Assembly (NCBI GenBank): GCA_028285415.1
Contig: JANQPF010000012.1
Coordinates: forward strand, 52,175 to 116,174
Direction of reading: 5' to 3'
From: Pseudomonadales bacterium
GTDB taxonomy: Bacteria; Pseudomonadota; Gammaproteobacteria; Pseudomonadales; Azotimanducaceae
Length of the DNA: 64,000 nt
Positions 24,662-32,632 of this stretch are shown piece after piece. The position numbers were made by a program, and so were the translations under genes. The number at the start of each line of letters is the position of its first letter. The first letter of the stretch is position 1. The notes beneath the pieces were generated by a model. That model ran no database searches. It saw only the letters and a program-made list of their open reading frames with translations, and was not told the DNA's origin.

Positions 24662-25398
24662 GCGAACTGGTCACTTATCAGGTTGAAGGCAGCATTGCCC
24701 TCATCACAATCAACCGGGCGGATCGCTTAAACGCGCTCAACGAAGACGTAATTGTCGGTCTGCAGGCAGCCTGGCAGCGTTTCGAGCAGAGCGACGAGCG
24801 GGTGGCGGTACTGCACGCGGCCGGCGAACGGGCGTTTTCCGTCGGCGCTGACGTCAAAGATCCGCCAAGGGAGATGTGGCAGGGTGTGCCCAGCGTCGGC
24901 GCTACCGTCAGCAAACCCGTCATCGTCGCCGTGCACGGCTGGTGCATCGGCGGCGCCTATTGCATCGTACAGATGTGCGACCTGGTGGTCGCTTCCGAGA
25001 ATACGGTCTTCAAGTACCCGGAAGCGCAGCTCGGCTTCACCGGCGGGCTGATTGCCAGCGCCGTTGCCCGCATCCCGCACAAAGTTGCCATGGAGTTTAT
25101 GATGCTCGGCGAAGACTTCGACGCCGAGCGAGCCGAAGCCACCGGCATGGTCAACAAGGTTGTCCCCGCGGGTGAAGAGCTGCAAGCCGCCATGGCCTGG
25201 GCTGAAATCCTCGCGGGCTCGGCCCCGCTTGTATTGGAGACCGTCAAACGGTTTTCATTGGAAACGATGAACCGCAGCCCGGCGGAAGCCGGCGCCGTAT
25301 CCCGCGAGCAGCTCCTCAAGGTGCGCAACAGCGAGGACGGCAAAGAAGGCGGAAAAGCCTTTGCGGAGAAACGAAAACCTGAATTTCACGGTAGATAG
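24658..25398 (+). CDS. Enoyl-CoA hydratase/isomerase family protein (second)
   Basis: A 246-residue crotonase. The oxyanion pocket RVAVLHAAGERAFSVGADVK and the helix KPVIVAVHGWCIGGAYCIVQMCDLVVAS are clear; YPEAQLGFTGGL occupies the catalytic loop with a Gly/Phe arrangement. The hydratase Glu pair is not both evident, so isomerase, hydrolase or ligase variants are possible. The ATG overlaps the stop of the first crotonase as ATGA. A DsrE-like gene follows after 2 bp. Confidence 0.9.
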   Translation: MSELVTYQVEGSIALITINRADRLNALNEDVIVGLQAAWQRFEQSDERVAVLHAAGERAFSVGADVKDPPREMWQGVPSVGATVSKPVIVAVHGWCIGGAYCIVQMCDLVVASENTVFKYPEAQLGFTGGLIASAVARIPHKVAMEFMMLGEDFDAERAEATGMVNKVVPAGEELQAAMAWAEILAGSAPLVLETVKRFSLETMNRSPAEAGAVSREQLLKVRNSEDGKEGGKAFAEKRKPEFHGR

Positions 25399-25400
25399 TC

Positions 25401-25820
25401 ATGCGTAAATTTCTGTCAATCATGCTGCTGTGCAGCGCCACAAACGCTCTGGCCGCGGGACAGTTCATCGACGTTGCCCCCAAGAACGCGGACGAGGTAA
25501 AGCTGATGCTGGATACGCTCGCGTCTACGGTAACCGTGGCCAACCCCGACACGCCGCCAATTATCGTCATGCTGCATGGTGACACCGCCCGACACTTTGT
25601 GCGCGCCAACTACGATCAAAACAAAAACCTGGTGGATCAGACGGCGGCGCTTGCGGCATTCAACGTCATCAACGTGCAGATCTGTTCCGCCTGGCTCGAG
25701 ATGAACGACTACGCCACTAAAGATCTTTTCCCGTTCATCAACCCGGTGCCCTATGGTGCTGATGAGTTGACTCGTTTATCAGAAGAAGACGGGTACACGG
25801 AGTACAGTGTGGACTTGTAG
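25401..25820 (+). CDS. Secreted DsrE/DsrF-like protein
   Basis: A 139-residue exported protein with a signal peptide (MRKFLSIMLLCSATNALAAG). The mature domain has TPPIIVMLHGDTARHFVRANYDQNKNLVDQTAALAAFNVINVQICSAWL, the Rossmann-like DsrE fold with one conserved Cys in the VQICSAW segment, and ends FPFINPVPYGADELTRLSEEDG. DsrE-type proteins carry sulfur on this Cys; secreted versions occur in many Proteobacteria with no assigned partner. It is close to the crotonase pair, 2 bp away, so probably cotranscribed. Confidence 0.85.
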   Translation: MRKFLSIMLLCSATNALAAGQFIDVAPKNADEVKLMLDTLASTVTVANPDTPPIIVMLHGDTARHFVRANYDQNKNLVDQTAALAAFNVINVQICSAWLEMNDYATKDLFPFINPVPYGADELTRLSEEDGYTEYSVDL

Positions 25821-25860
25821 CGCATAGCGCGATCATCTGCCCCGGCTTGAGGACGAACGA

Positions 25861-26637
25861 GTGAAATCCAGGCTCGGCGCAACGTACGTCAGAATCTATG
25901 ACACGTTGTGCGGACAACACCCGAATTTGAAACCCTGGCACTTCCAGTGGTTGGACTCTGTTTACTTCATCAGCGATCTGGCGGAAGTGCTTCCCACGCT
26001 TCGCGGCATGGTCCTCGATGTGGGTTGCGGAAACAAGCCATACAAACAGCTGCTGAGTAACGCATCAGCCCACGTTGGTATCGACGTCACAATGGGTGAT
26101 GACGTGGACTACGTCATCACGGCATCTGAGCCCTGGCCTTTCGAAGACAGCCACTTCGACAACATTGTCGCGACGCAGGTGATGGAGCACGTTGCGGACT
26201 ACGAGTTTGTGCTGGGTGAGGTCCGTCGCACGCTGAAACCCGGCGGCTGTGCAGTCTTTACCTTTCCGTTCCTGTACAACGAACATGGTGCGCCCGATGA
26301 CTACCAGCGTTTCACGGTTCACAAGGCCAAAACTTTGCTTGCGGATTTTGAAGTCGAGTCCGTTCGTCACCAGGGTGGCATCGGGTCTACCATTACCATC
26401 TTGATCTTGAATTGGATGGATGCATCGCTGAATCTGACCTTTCCCGGACGCATCGCGAAAGCACTCCTGTTGCCGGTGAGCATACCCCTCCATTTCTTCA
26501 TGAATCTGACGGGTTGGCTCGTCGATCGGATTGATCGAACGAATGAGTTTTACAGCAACGTGATGGTCTGCTACCGCTCACCGCCGTCGACGCCGCCCCA
26601 ATCAACAGACGACCAGTCAACGTGTGACAAGCCCTAA
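25861..26637 (+). CDS. Class I SAM-dependent methyltransferase
   Basis: A 258-residue methyltransferase with motif I GMVLDVGCGNKPYKQLL and an acidic motif near HVGIDVT. NIVATQVMEHVADYEFVLGEVRRTLKPGGCAVFTFPF follows, then a hydrophobic C-terminal helix (LLPVSIPLHFFMNLTGWL) that may touch the membrane. This type is common in O-antigen and exopolysaccharide clusters. It overlaps the sulfotransferase start by 14 bp. The acceptor is unknown. Confidence 0.9.
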   Translation: MKSRLGATYVRIYDTLCGQHPNLKPWHFQWLDSVYFISDLAEVLPTLRGMVLDVGCGNKPYKQLLSNASAHVGIDVTMGDDVDYVITASEPWPFEDSHFDNIVATQVMEHVADYEFVLGEVRRTLKPGGCAVFTFPFLYNEHGAPDDYQRFTVHKAKTLLADFEVESVRHQGGIGSTITILILNWMDASLNLTFPGRIAKALLLPVSIPLHFFMNLTGWLVDRIDRTNEFYSNVMVCYRSPPSTPPQSTDDQSTCDKP

Positions 26638-27505
26638 CTTCTTCATCATTGGCGCGCCAAAGTGCGGCACAACGTCGCTATCGCACTGGCTCGCGCAGCA
26701 CCCCCGTGTGTTCATGTCCCGGATCAAGGAGCCACATTTTTTCAGTCCCGATTTTCCGGTTTCCGAACCGCTCACGCGTGAAAAATACAACAATCTGTTC
26801 ATGGACGCGGACAACTGTCTTGCAGTTGGAGAAGCATCTGTCTGGTACCTGCTATCACGCCACGCAGTGCCTCAAATAGACCATCAGATACCGAACGCGC
26901 GATTTATCGTCATGCTACGAAATCCTGTTGAAATGGCGCCATCCCTTCACTGGCAGACGATTTTCAACGGGGACGAGGACGTAAGAGATTTCCGAGTTGC
27001 CTGGGACCTGCAGATCGAACGAGCAAACGGCCTGAAGATACCGAAGTCTTGTCGTGCGCCGCAGCTCGTTCAATACCAGGCTGCCTGCAGCCTCGGAGAA
27101 CAGGTCGACAGGCTGTTCCGGACAATCTCGAGGGACCGGGTTCATCTGGTCTTTCTTGGAGATATGCAATCCAACCCAAAAGATTCCTGGGAACAGGTGC
27201 TTCGATTTCTGGATCTCCCACCGTTTTTCGACCTCAAGTTCACTCCTCAAAACCCATCCAGGCGCTGGCGAAACGAATGGGTGCCGAGATTAAATCAGGG
27301 GTACTACAAACTGCGTACCGCTATGGGAGCACCGCCGCTCGGATTCGGCATTTTCAGAAAACTGAAAGCTCTTTCGGTGATCGAAGAACCGCGCCCTGAA
27401 ATCGATTTGGAAACTCGCAATCTACTGAAACAGGCGTTTCGTGACGACATCACTCTGCTGGGAGAGCTTGCAGGTAGAGACCTCTCCGGGTGGTACGCCC
27501 AGTGA
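26624..27505 (+). CDS. Sulfotransferase (PAPS-dependent)
   Basis: A 293-residue sulfotransferase. The PAPS 5'-phosphate loop FFIIGAPKCGTTSLSHWL is at the N-terminus, and the 3'-phosphate region RFIVMLRNPVEMAPSLHW is further in. These mark the NodH/heparan-type sulfotransferase superfamily acting on sugars or lipids. The C-terminal helix region DLETRNLLKQAF is also standard. The GTG start at 26624 is the first after the PAPS loop upstream limit. It lies between two methyltransferase genes, so it is likely to decorate a surface glycan or glycolipid. Confidence 0.93.
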   Translation: MTSPNFFIIGAPKCGTTSLSHWLAQHPRVFMSRIKEPHFFSPDFPVSEPLTREKYNNLFMDADNCLAVGEASVWYLLSRHAVPQIDHQIPNARFIVMLRNPVEMAPSLHWQTIFNGDEDVRDFRVAWDLQIERANGLKIPKSCRAPQLVQYQAACSLGEQVDRLFRTISRDRVHLVFLGDMQSNPKDSWEQVLRFLDLPPFFDLKFTPQNPSRRWRNEWVPRLNQGYYKLRTAMGAPPLGFGIFRKLKALSVIEEPRPEIDLETRNLLKQAFRDDITLLGELAGRDLSGWYAQ

Positions 27506-28431
27506 GTGAAGTAAAAGCGCCGCTTGCACTGCGGGCACTGCGCTTTCTGACCAAAGCGTTGTACCGCTTCAGAGGAACCGGGCTCCCGCGAGTGGCTGAG
27601 TATGTCAGGCGGAGCGTTGCGAGCCATTTGATTGCAACCAGACGGGACGCTGACTACTGGATTCCCGACTTCATGGGTCAGGCCAGGTTCAAATGTGATC
27701 TGCGAGACCACATGGGCAGCCAGATCTTCTTTAGAGGCGCCTACTCTCTGGATCAGCTGCAGCTTATCGAGCGGCTGTTCGAAGCGCCGTTTACGTTTGT
27801 CGACGTGGGTGCGAATCAGGGGGAGTTTTCCGTGTTCGTCGCCTCGATGTCGGAAGACAATCAGGTGCTCGCGTTCGAGCCGACCCAAAACATGCGGTCC
27901 CGGCTGCAACACAATCTTTCCTGTAACGGGTTGACGAACGCGAAGGTGTTCGGCTTTGGGCTGTCGGATCGGTCTCGCGACAACGTTCCTATCTACGGGA
28001 GCGACAATGTCATGGAGGACGGCACGTTTCATGCGGGTCTGCCGACGATTCATACGATGACAGACCGAAATGTCAGGCTCGAGAGTATCTCGCTGAGATC
28101 GCTGGATGAAACGTTGCAGAACAATGTGGCTGACAGCATAGACTTGATCAAGATCGACGTTGAAGGCGAAGAACTGTCCGTGTTGAAAGGTGCGCAAAAC
28201 ACAATCTCGCAGTTCCGGCCTTTCCTGATTCTCGAGGCCGCCAGTGCGAGCGCGGCGGCCGCCGGATACACGGTCTCGGAACTCTACGGATGGCTGGAAA
28301 ATCAAGGCTATCTCCTGAAGGAGATCTCTCCAGGGGGGCACTGCAATGATCTCCGGCTGGATATTCCTTTCAGTAACATCATCGGAATTCCTGACGAAAA
28401 CGCTACGTCCGCTTTGCCCAGGCTCGGATAG
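27502..28431 (+). CDS. FkbM family methyltransferase
   Basis: A 309-residue methyltransferase. FTFVDVGANQGEFSVFVASM is the SAM-binding loop, followed by VLAFEPTQNMRSRLQHNL, SLDETLQNNVADSIDLIKIDVEGEELSVLKGA and FLILEAASA, all FkbM hallmarks; the family methylates hydroxyls of sugars or polyketides. Its GTG start overlaps the sulfotransferase stop (GTGA at 27502-27505). A GTG four codons upstream (27490) is also possible. Confidence 0.92.
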   Translation: MSEVKAPLALRALRFLTKALYRFRGTGLPRVAEYVRRSVASHLIATRRDADYWIPDFMGQARFKCDLRDHMGSQIFFRGAYSLDQLQLIERLFEAPFTFVDVGANQGEFSVFVASMSEDNQVLAFEPTQNMRSRLQHNLSCNGLTNAKVFGFGLSDRSRDNVPIYGSDNVMEDGTFHAGLPTIHTMTDRNVRLESISLRSLDETLQNNVADSIDLIKIDVEGEELSVLKGAQNTISQFRPFLILEAASASAAAAGYTVSELYGWLENQGYLLKEISPGGHCNDLRLDIPFSNIIGIPDENATSALPRLG

Positions 28432-28436
28432 GGAAA

Positions 28437-29555
28437 CTAAGCGACGCCCGCGAGCATCTCATCCCACCGATCGACCACCTGATCTTCGCCGAACCGTGCC
28501 CGCGCCTTGTCACCGTTTGAGCGCAGCGTTTTTCTGAACCCATCGTCGGCGAGAACCCGCGCTAGAGCACGTTCCAGCGCATCGGTATCGCCGTTGGGGA
28601 CGAGGATCCCATCCTCCTCGCTGCGTATGATCTGACTGGGACCGGCATCGCAATCGAAACTGATGCACGCGCATCCATGCCCCATGGCTTCAGCCAGGGT
28701 GTTCCCAAATCCTTCGAACCGTGAACTCAAAACGAAAGCTTCGGCTCGAAAATACCAATCCGAAACGTTGCCTACTGCACCAACGAGAACAATCTGGTCC
28801 TGGCAGTCGTGGCGGTCAATGAGCGCTTGCAGCTGGTTGCGGTCGTCACCTTCGCCCAGAATGGCGAGCTTCCAATCCGGAAAGTCAGCTGCAAGGTTCG
28901 CAAACGCGGGAATCAGCAAGTCAAACCCTTTCTGGTGGCACAAACGCCCCGTTGCCAGAAGGAGGCGGCGACCTTCTTCGAGCCAGGATTCCACGGGCAC
29001 CAGAGGTTCACCTTCCGGCAGCGGCACTGAAATCGGATTTGGAATAGAGCGAACGTGCTTCGCGTGCGCAACGTCCTCCAGCCATCGGGAAGTCAGGTCC
29101 GTCGGTGCGGTCACCAGGTCAGCGCGCGCATACGTCAGCTTGCGGCCAAGCTCCCAGAGACTGCCGAGCGGAAACTCAGGTGGGTGAATGTGTTCCGTCG
29201 CGACGGCTTTCGTACTCAGTCCCATACAGGCAAGAATGGTGAGGACATTCATCGAGGTCATGATGCCAATCGCAAAATCGGCGTCAAAGTCGGCGATGGC
29301 TGATCTGACCGCCCTGATGCGTCGGAGATTATTGGATACCGCTGATATAACCCCGGAACTATCGCTCGCAAGATCCAGATGGACGAGGTCAATTGATCCG
29401 TGCAGCGAGTAAAAAGGCGGCTCCTGCCCCGACAGGCAGACGATCCTGATCTGCTCTCCTCGTTGCGCCCAGTGATTCGCCAGCGTCACGGTGACGCGTT
29501 CAGCGCCTCCCGATCGCAGGCTGTGGATCACAAATACTTTTCTCTTACTGGTCAT
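28437..29555 (-). CDS. Family 4 glycosyltransferase
   Basis: A 372-residue GT-B enzyme. The N-terminal domain opens VFVIHSLRSGGAERVTVTLANHWA. The C-terminal donor domain has LLATGRLCHQKGFDLLIPAFA, LAILGEGDDRNQLQALI, and VLSSRFEGFGNTLAEAMGHGCACISFDCDAGPSQII with the EX7E motif in EGFGNTLAE. GT4 members add hexoses using nucleotide sugars. It is convergent with the methyltransferase/sulfotransferase run and probably belongs to the same glycan region. Confidence 0.93.
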   Translation of the reverse strand: MTSKRKVFVIHSLRSGGAERVTVTLANHWAQRGEQIRIVCLSGQEPPFYSLHGSIDLVHLDLASDSSGVISAVSNNLRRIRAVRSAIADFDADFAIGIMTSMNVLTILACMGLSTKAVATEHIHPPEFPLGSLWELGRKLTYARADLVTAPTDLTSRWLEDVAHAKHVRSIPNPISVPLPEGEPLVPVESWLEEGRRLLLATGRLCHQKGFDLLIPAFANLAADFPDWKLAILGEGDDRNQLQALIDRHDCQDQIVLVGAVGNVSDWYFRAEAFVLSSRFEGFGNTLAEAMGHGCACISFDCDAGPSQIIRSEEDGILVPNGDTDALERALARVLADDGFRKTLRSNGDKARARFGEDQVVDRWDEMLAGVA

Positions 29556-29615
29556 CGTAGTCGGAGTCCATGTTTGCGTGTGTCCCGAACGACGTCCTCA
29601 GTCCAATCAGTCGTC

Positions 29616-29897
29616 TTATTTCAGCTGTAGAGGGATCAGAAACTCGCCGGCAAAGTAAGCTATCACTATGAACCCGGCCCCAATGGGGAAGCCCGCTGCA
29701 CCGAATAGGCCAGTAAAGAAGGCCAAACTCCCGATGCTGAGAACAACAACTGAACAGATCAGCAACAGTCTCCAATACCAGTTTCGAGCGTAGCGCGCAC
29801 CGCAGCTTGAGCACTTCATGGACAAGCCACAAGAAACTACAAACTGATGTCCCAAGGACAGTTGCACGCCACATTTCGGACATTGGTTAGCTCTCAC
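29616..29897 (-). CDS. Small zinc-ribbon membrane protein
   Basis: A 93-residue protein from the GTG at 29897, preceded by GGGAGAA. The N-terminal zinc ribbon has QCPKCGVQL and, 23 residues on, KCSSCGARY. Two transmembrane helices follow (about LLLICSVVVLSIGSLAFF and FPIGAGFIVIAYFAGEF). The layout is that of small 'zinc ribbon plus two TM' proteins of unknown role. Upstream in-frame codons to 29942 are excluded because no ribosome site fits. It lies in the AT-rich patch. Confidence 0.65.
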   Translation of the reverse strand: MRANQCPKCGVQLSLGHQFVVSCGLSMKCSSCGARYARNWYWRLLLICSVVVLSIGSLAFFTGLFGAAGFPIGAGFIVIAYFAGEFLIPLQLK

Positions 29898-30014
29898 TGA
29901 CTTCTCCCAGCATACAGAAGGCAGACAGCGATTGGTCGGCAAGGGTTTCAGACCTAGGTTTCAACGTGATTAGCTGCATTGCGCAGAAAGTATTGGATCT
30001 GATCCATGAAGCCC

Positions 30015-30593
30015 TTATTCGAATGCAAGCACGTCAACGTTGGCCAAGATCTCTGCTCTATCCAAAAAACAGGAGGGCATCTTCTGAGCCACATCTACAT
30101 TTATCTGATCACCTTCACTTCGACAAATCACAGATTTCCAATTCAGCGTCTTCTCGGAAAATCTGAATGCTGGACACTCCGGTATCTCGAAAGCTGTGTT
30201 ACGAAAGAGCTTGTAACTGTTGAATAGATCCTCAACAGTCTCCAGGTTCTGCAAACCAGGATTTCCCGACAAGATTTGACTCAACTCGACGCTCGGTGCC
30301 CACACAAGCTCTTTTTTACTGGAACACGAGATTTCGAAAAATTGGTGATCATCAATCCTGATCAGCCGCAAATTGCCAACGTTTTCAAACTGCTCTATTG
30401 AAGAAGACTCAATCTCCACTGTACCGGCTCGAGAATCAATAGTCGCTACCACACCATCCGAGAACGTTCCAAAAGCATCCACAATCTCGAAATGTGGTAA
30501 AGCGCTTAATCTTGCGGAAACGCTCTGGACATCTCTGTTGTCATTGCATCCAAACACAAAAATGTAGCCGACCAGGAGAAGTAGGCGATGCAA
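30015..30593 (-). CDS. Orphan lipoprotein-like protein
   Basis: A 192-residue protein with no family I recognise. MHRLLLLVGYIFVFGCND is a short signal peptide ending in a plausible lipobox (VFGC). The mature part is Ser- and Asp-rich with four further cysteines. The start is a TTG with GGGAGG eight bases upstream. Codon use is AT-rich against the core genes and it is flanked by other orphans, so acquisition by transfer is likely. The neighbours give no functional clue. Confidence 0.6.
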   Translation of the reverse strand: MHRLLLLVGYIFVFGCNDNRDVQSVSARLSALPHFEIVDAFGTFSDGVVATIDSRAGTVEIESSSIEQFENVGNLRLIRIDDHQFFEISCSSKKELVWAPSVELSQILSGNPGLQNLETVEDLFNSYKLFRNTAFEIPECPAFRFSEKTLNWKSVICRSEGDQINVDVAQKMPSCFLDRAEILANVDVLAFE

Positions 30594-30678
30594 CCGAGAT
30601 ACCTCCCACTAAAAAGTCACCAATTACCGAATTAGTTTCGTAAAGCAAACCTGAATTCGCCTGTCCCTGACCACTGAC

Positions 30679-30852
30679 CTACGGAAAGACCATAGCATCA
30701 CAGCCATAATGGAGCCCGACTAATGCCAGCGCAGACAACCCGCAGGCCACACCTATGACCCATCCCGATTTTTTACCATCGATTCTGGCGTAGAAAATGA
30801 AAGTGCTTAGCGCAAAACACCCGCCAACAACTACCACCAATATCCAACACAT
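30679..30852 (-). CDS. 57-residue two-helix membrane protein
   Basis: A small minus-strand frame of 57 codons plus stop, from the ATG at 30852 to the TAG at 30679. It encodes two hydrophobic segments (WILVVVVGGCFALSTFIFY and WVIGVACGLSALALVGLHY) joined by a short basic turn (ARIDGKKSG), so it would form a membrane hairpin. No consensus ribosome site is evident, which lowers confidence. The amphipathic turn and full-length hydrophobicity are unlikely by chance. It has no recognised family and lies in the AT-rich patch. Confidence 0.5.
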   Translation of the reverse strand: MCWILVVVVGGCFALSTFIFYARIDGKKSGWVIGVACGLSALALVGLHYGCDAMVFP

Positions 30853-30964
30853 GCTTCGCGTAATTTCGCTCTGGCCAGTTCAAACCACATCTACATCGTC
30901 TGGTGCTTCATCACAACTATCAGTTTGAAACCCGCCTGGTGGATCGATTCCGACACAACCACCC

Positions 30965-32593
30965 TTATCGGTAACTCTGGATACTCAACGAGCTGGATCG
31001 ATTCAATCCACGCAGTCGCTGTCGCAGGCCCTGCGCTGATTGGCGCATCTCGGCGTTGCCGATGGCGCTGATCGCCGTCTCAGCCTGCTCTGCCGACAAA
31101 TGACCGATGAGTCCAACCAGCATCTGATCCCGGCTATCCCCACCGGGCTGCGCCAGCGTATACGCCAGCGCACCCTCGGCGTCACGACGCGCCCAACCAT
31201 TGATGAGATCGTCGGCAGCCGCTTCACGTGTTGCGCGCGGCTGTGTGTCCAGCCATTCCCGTGCGGCCTGAGGATCCTGCCGCGCCCATACCCGGGTCAG
31301 ACTTTCTACCACACCGACACGCGCCGTTGGATCGTCGATGCGCTCGATCTGTGCGACGGCTTCGAGAGGGTCGGTACGTGCAAGGGCGTTAATGCTGTAC
31401 GGCAGAAGCTTGGTTGCGTCTTCCGGCGGCAGCTCGTCCAGCCACTCCGACATCGCTTCCTGATCCTGATGGGCCAGAAGCGCTGCCATCGTGCCCAGAT
31501 AACTCTCGCGCTCACCGTCGGCGCTTTCGTTGAGCACCCATTGGGTGGCGGCCTGGGGATCGGCGCTCACCCAGGTGCCAAGGAGCGAGTGCATCGCGTT
31601 CTGCCGCTGTTCCACCGGGAGGCTGCGCGCGACATCCAAGGCCGCATTCAGATCGTCCTGGCTCAAGAGTTGCAGTACGGCAGAGAGCATGCCGGGTGCC
31701 TGGGGACTGTCACCGTTTTCGAGCACCCAGTCCAGCGCTCCCTGCGGATCCTGCCGCGCCCAGCCATGGATGATCTGCGAACCGACGCTCCGCTCCATTG
31801 CCTCAGGCGGCAGCGACTCGAGGGCAGCCAAAGCCGCGAGGGGATCAGCCATGCCCCACTGCGCAGCCACCACCGCAAGCTTCTGGAAGCGCTGCTGCAT
31901 GTTGGATTCATCCAGGGCATCGTTCCACGCTTCGGCAAAGTTGCCGCGGTCGGCAATGAGGAGCTGCGTACCCGTGCGCTCGGCAATGTCGCGGCGTTGC
32001 GCCAGGAGCAGATCTTCACGGGCCTCCAGAATGGCACGGCCTGCCATCCGTCTGTCGCCGGGTTTCAAGGTATCAGCAGACGCGAGCGCCGCGTCGAGAT
32101 CCTGGCGCGCCCAGCTGTGATAAATAGCGTGAGTCCACTGCCGCTCAACCCGCCCGTCAGCACTGGCCAGCCGCAAAACAGCAAGCTCCGGATCAATTTC
32201 GGCGAGCCGTGCGATCATGATGGCGGTTGCCGCGCGATAGTCGCTGCCGCTGAACGCCTGCGCCGCTTCGTCGATCAGCCGGTCGATTTCGTCCGCCTTC
32301 AGGGGTGCGAGAAGCTGATACAAACCCGCAGTCTGATCGAAATCGCTGACCATGGCGGCGATGTCGAAGAGGTTCGGTGGCTTGGGGTTGGCTCCGGTCG
32401 CAGATACGTTGCGGGGGGAGTCGAGGCGCTGGGAGGCGGGAGGTGCTGCCACTGCGGGATCCCGCCCCTCGACGCGTTCCGACGTCGCCGTCAGCGCAGG
32501 GTCTGGGGTTTCGCCGCCACGCACGCCGAGCACGTAGCCGACACCCGCTCCGAGGAGCGCTGACAGTATCCCTGTGGCGATGAGGTAACGCAT
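30965..32593 (-). CDS. Membrane-anchored WARQDP-repeat protein
   Basis: A 542-residue protein with an N-terminal anchor (MRYLIATGILSALLGAGVGYVLG), a Pro/Ala-rich linker and a helical repeat domain (about 100-520). About nine units of roughly 35-45 residues each carry a core such as WARQDPQGALDWV, WVSADPQAATQWV, WARQDPQAAREWL or WARRDAEGALAYT. Each is a helix ending in the pattern W-A-x-x-D-P-x-A-A. This resembles solenoid repeats found in planctomycete and verrucomicrobial proteins. Function is unknown, probably a periplasmic scaffold. The ribosome site is GGAGG. Confidence 0.75.
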   Translation of the reverse strand: MRYLIATGILSALLGAGVGYVLGVRGGETPDPALTATSERVEGRDPAVAAPPASQRLDSPRNVSATGANPKPPNLFDIAAMVSDFDQTAGLYQLLAPLKADEIDRLIDEAAQAFSGSDYRAATAIMIARLAEIDPELAVLRLASADGRVERQWTHAIYHSWARQDLDAALASADTLKPGDRRMAGRAILEAREDLLLAQRRDIAERTGTQLLIADRGNFAEAWNDALDESNMQQRFQKLAVVAAQWGMADPLAALAALESLPPEAMERSVGSQIIHGWARQDPQGALDWVLENGDSPQAPGMLSAVLQLLSQDDLNAALDVARSLPVEQRQNAMHSLLGTWVSADPQAATQWVLNESADGERESYLGTMAALLAHQDQEAMSEWLDELPPEDATKLLPYSINALARTDPLEAVAQIERIDDPTARVGVVESLTRVWARQDPQAAREWLDTQPRATREAAADDLINGWARRDAEGALAYTLAQPGGDSRDQMLVGLIGHLSAEQAETAISAIGNAEMRQSAQGLRQRLRGLNRSSSLSIQSYR

Positions 32594-32632
32594 GTCCCTG
32601 CCCTCCGGGGGAGCCTCAAGATGCGCGGCGTC

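Noticed and set aside
30892..30969. Asp-rich open reading on the minus strand just after the WARQDP gene (contains DPPGGF and DDVDVV)
   Set aside because: A TGA stands directly upstream in that frame and no start codon is available. A frameshift extension of the repeat protein cannot be supported from one sequence.
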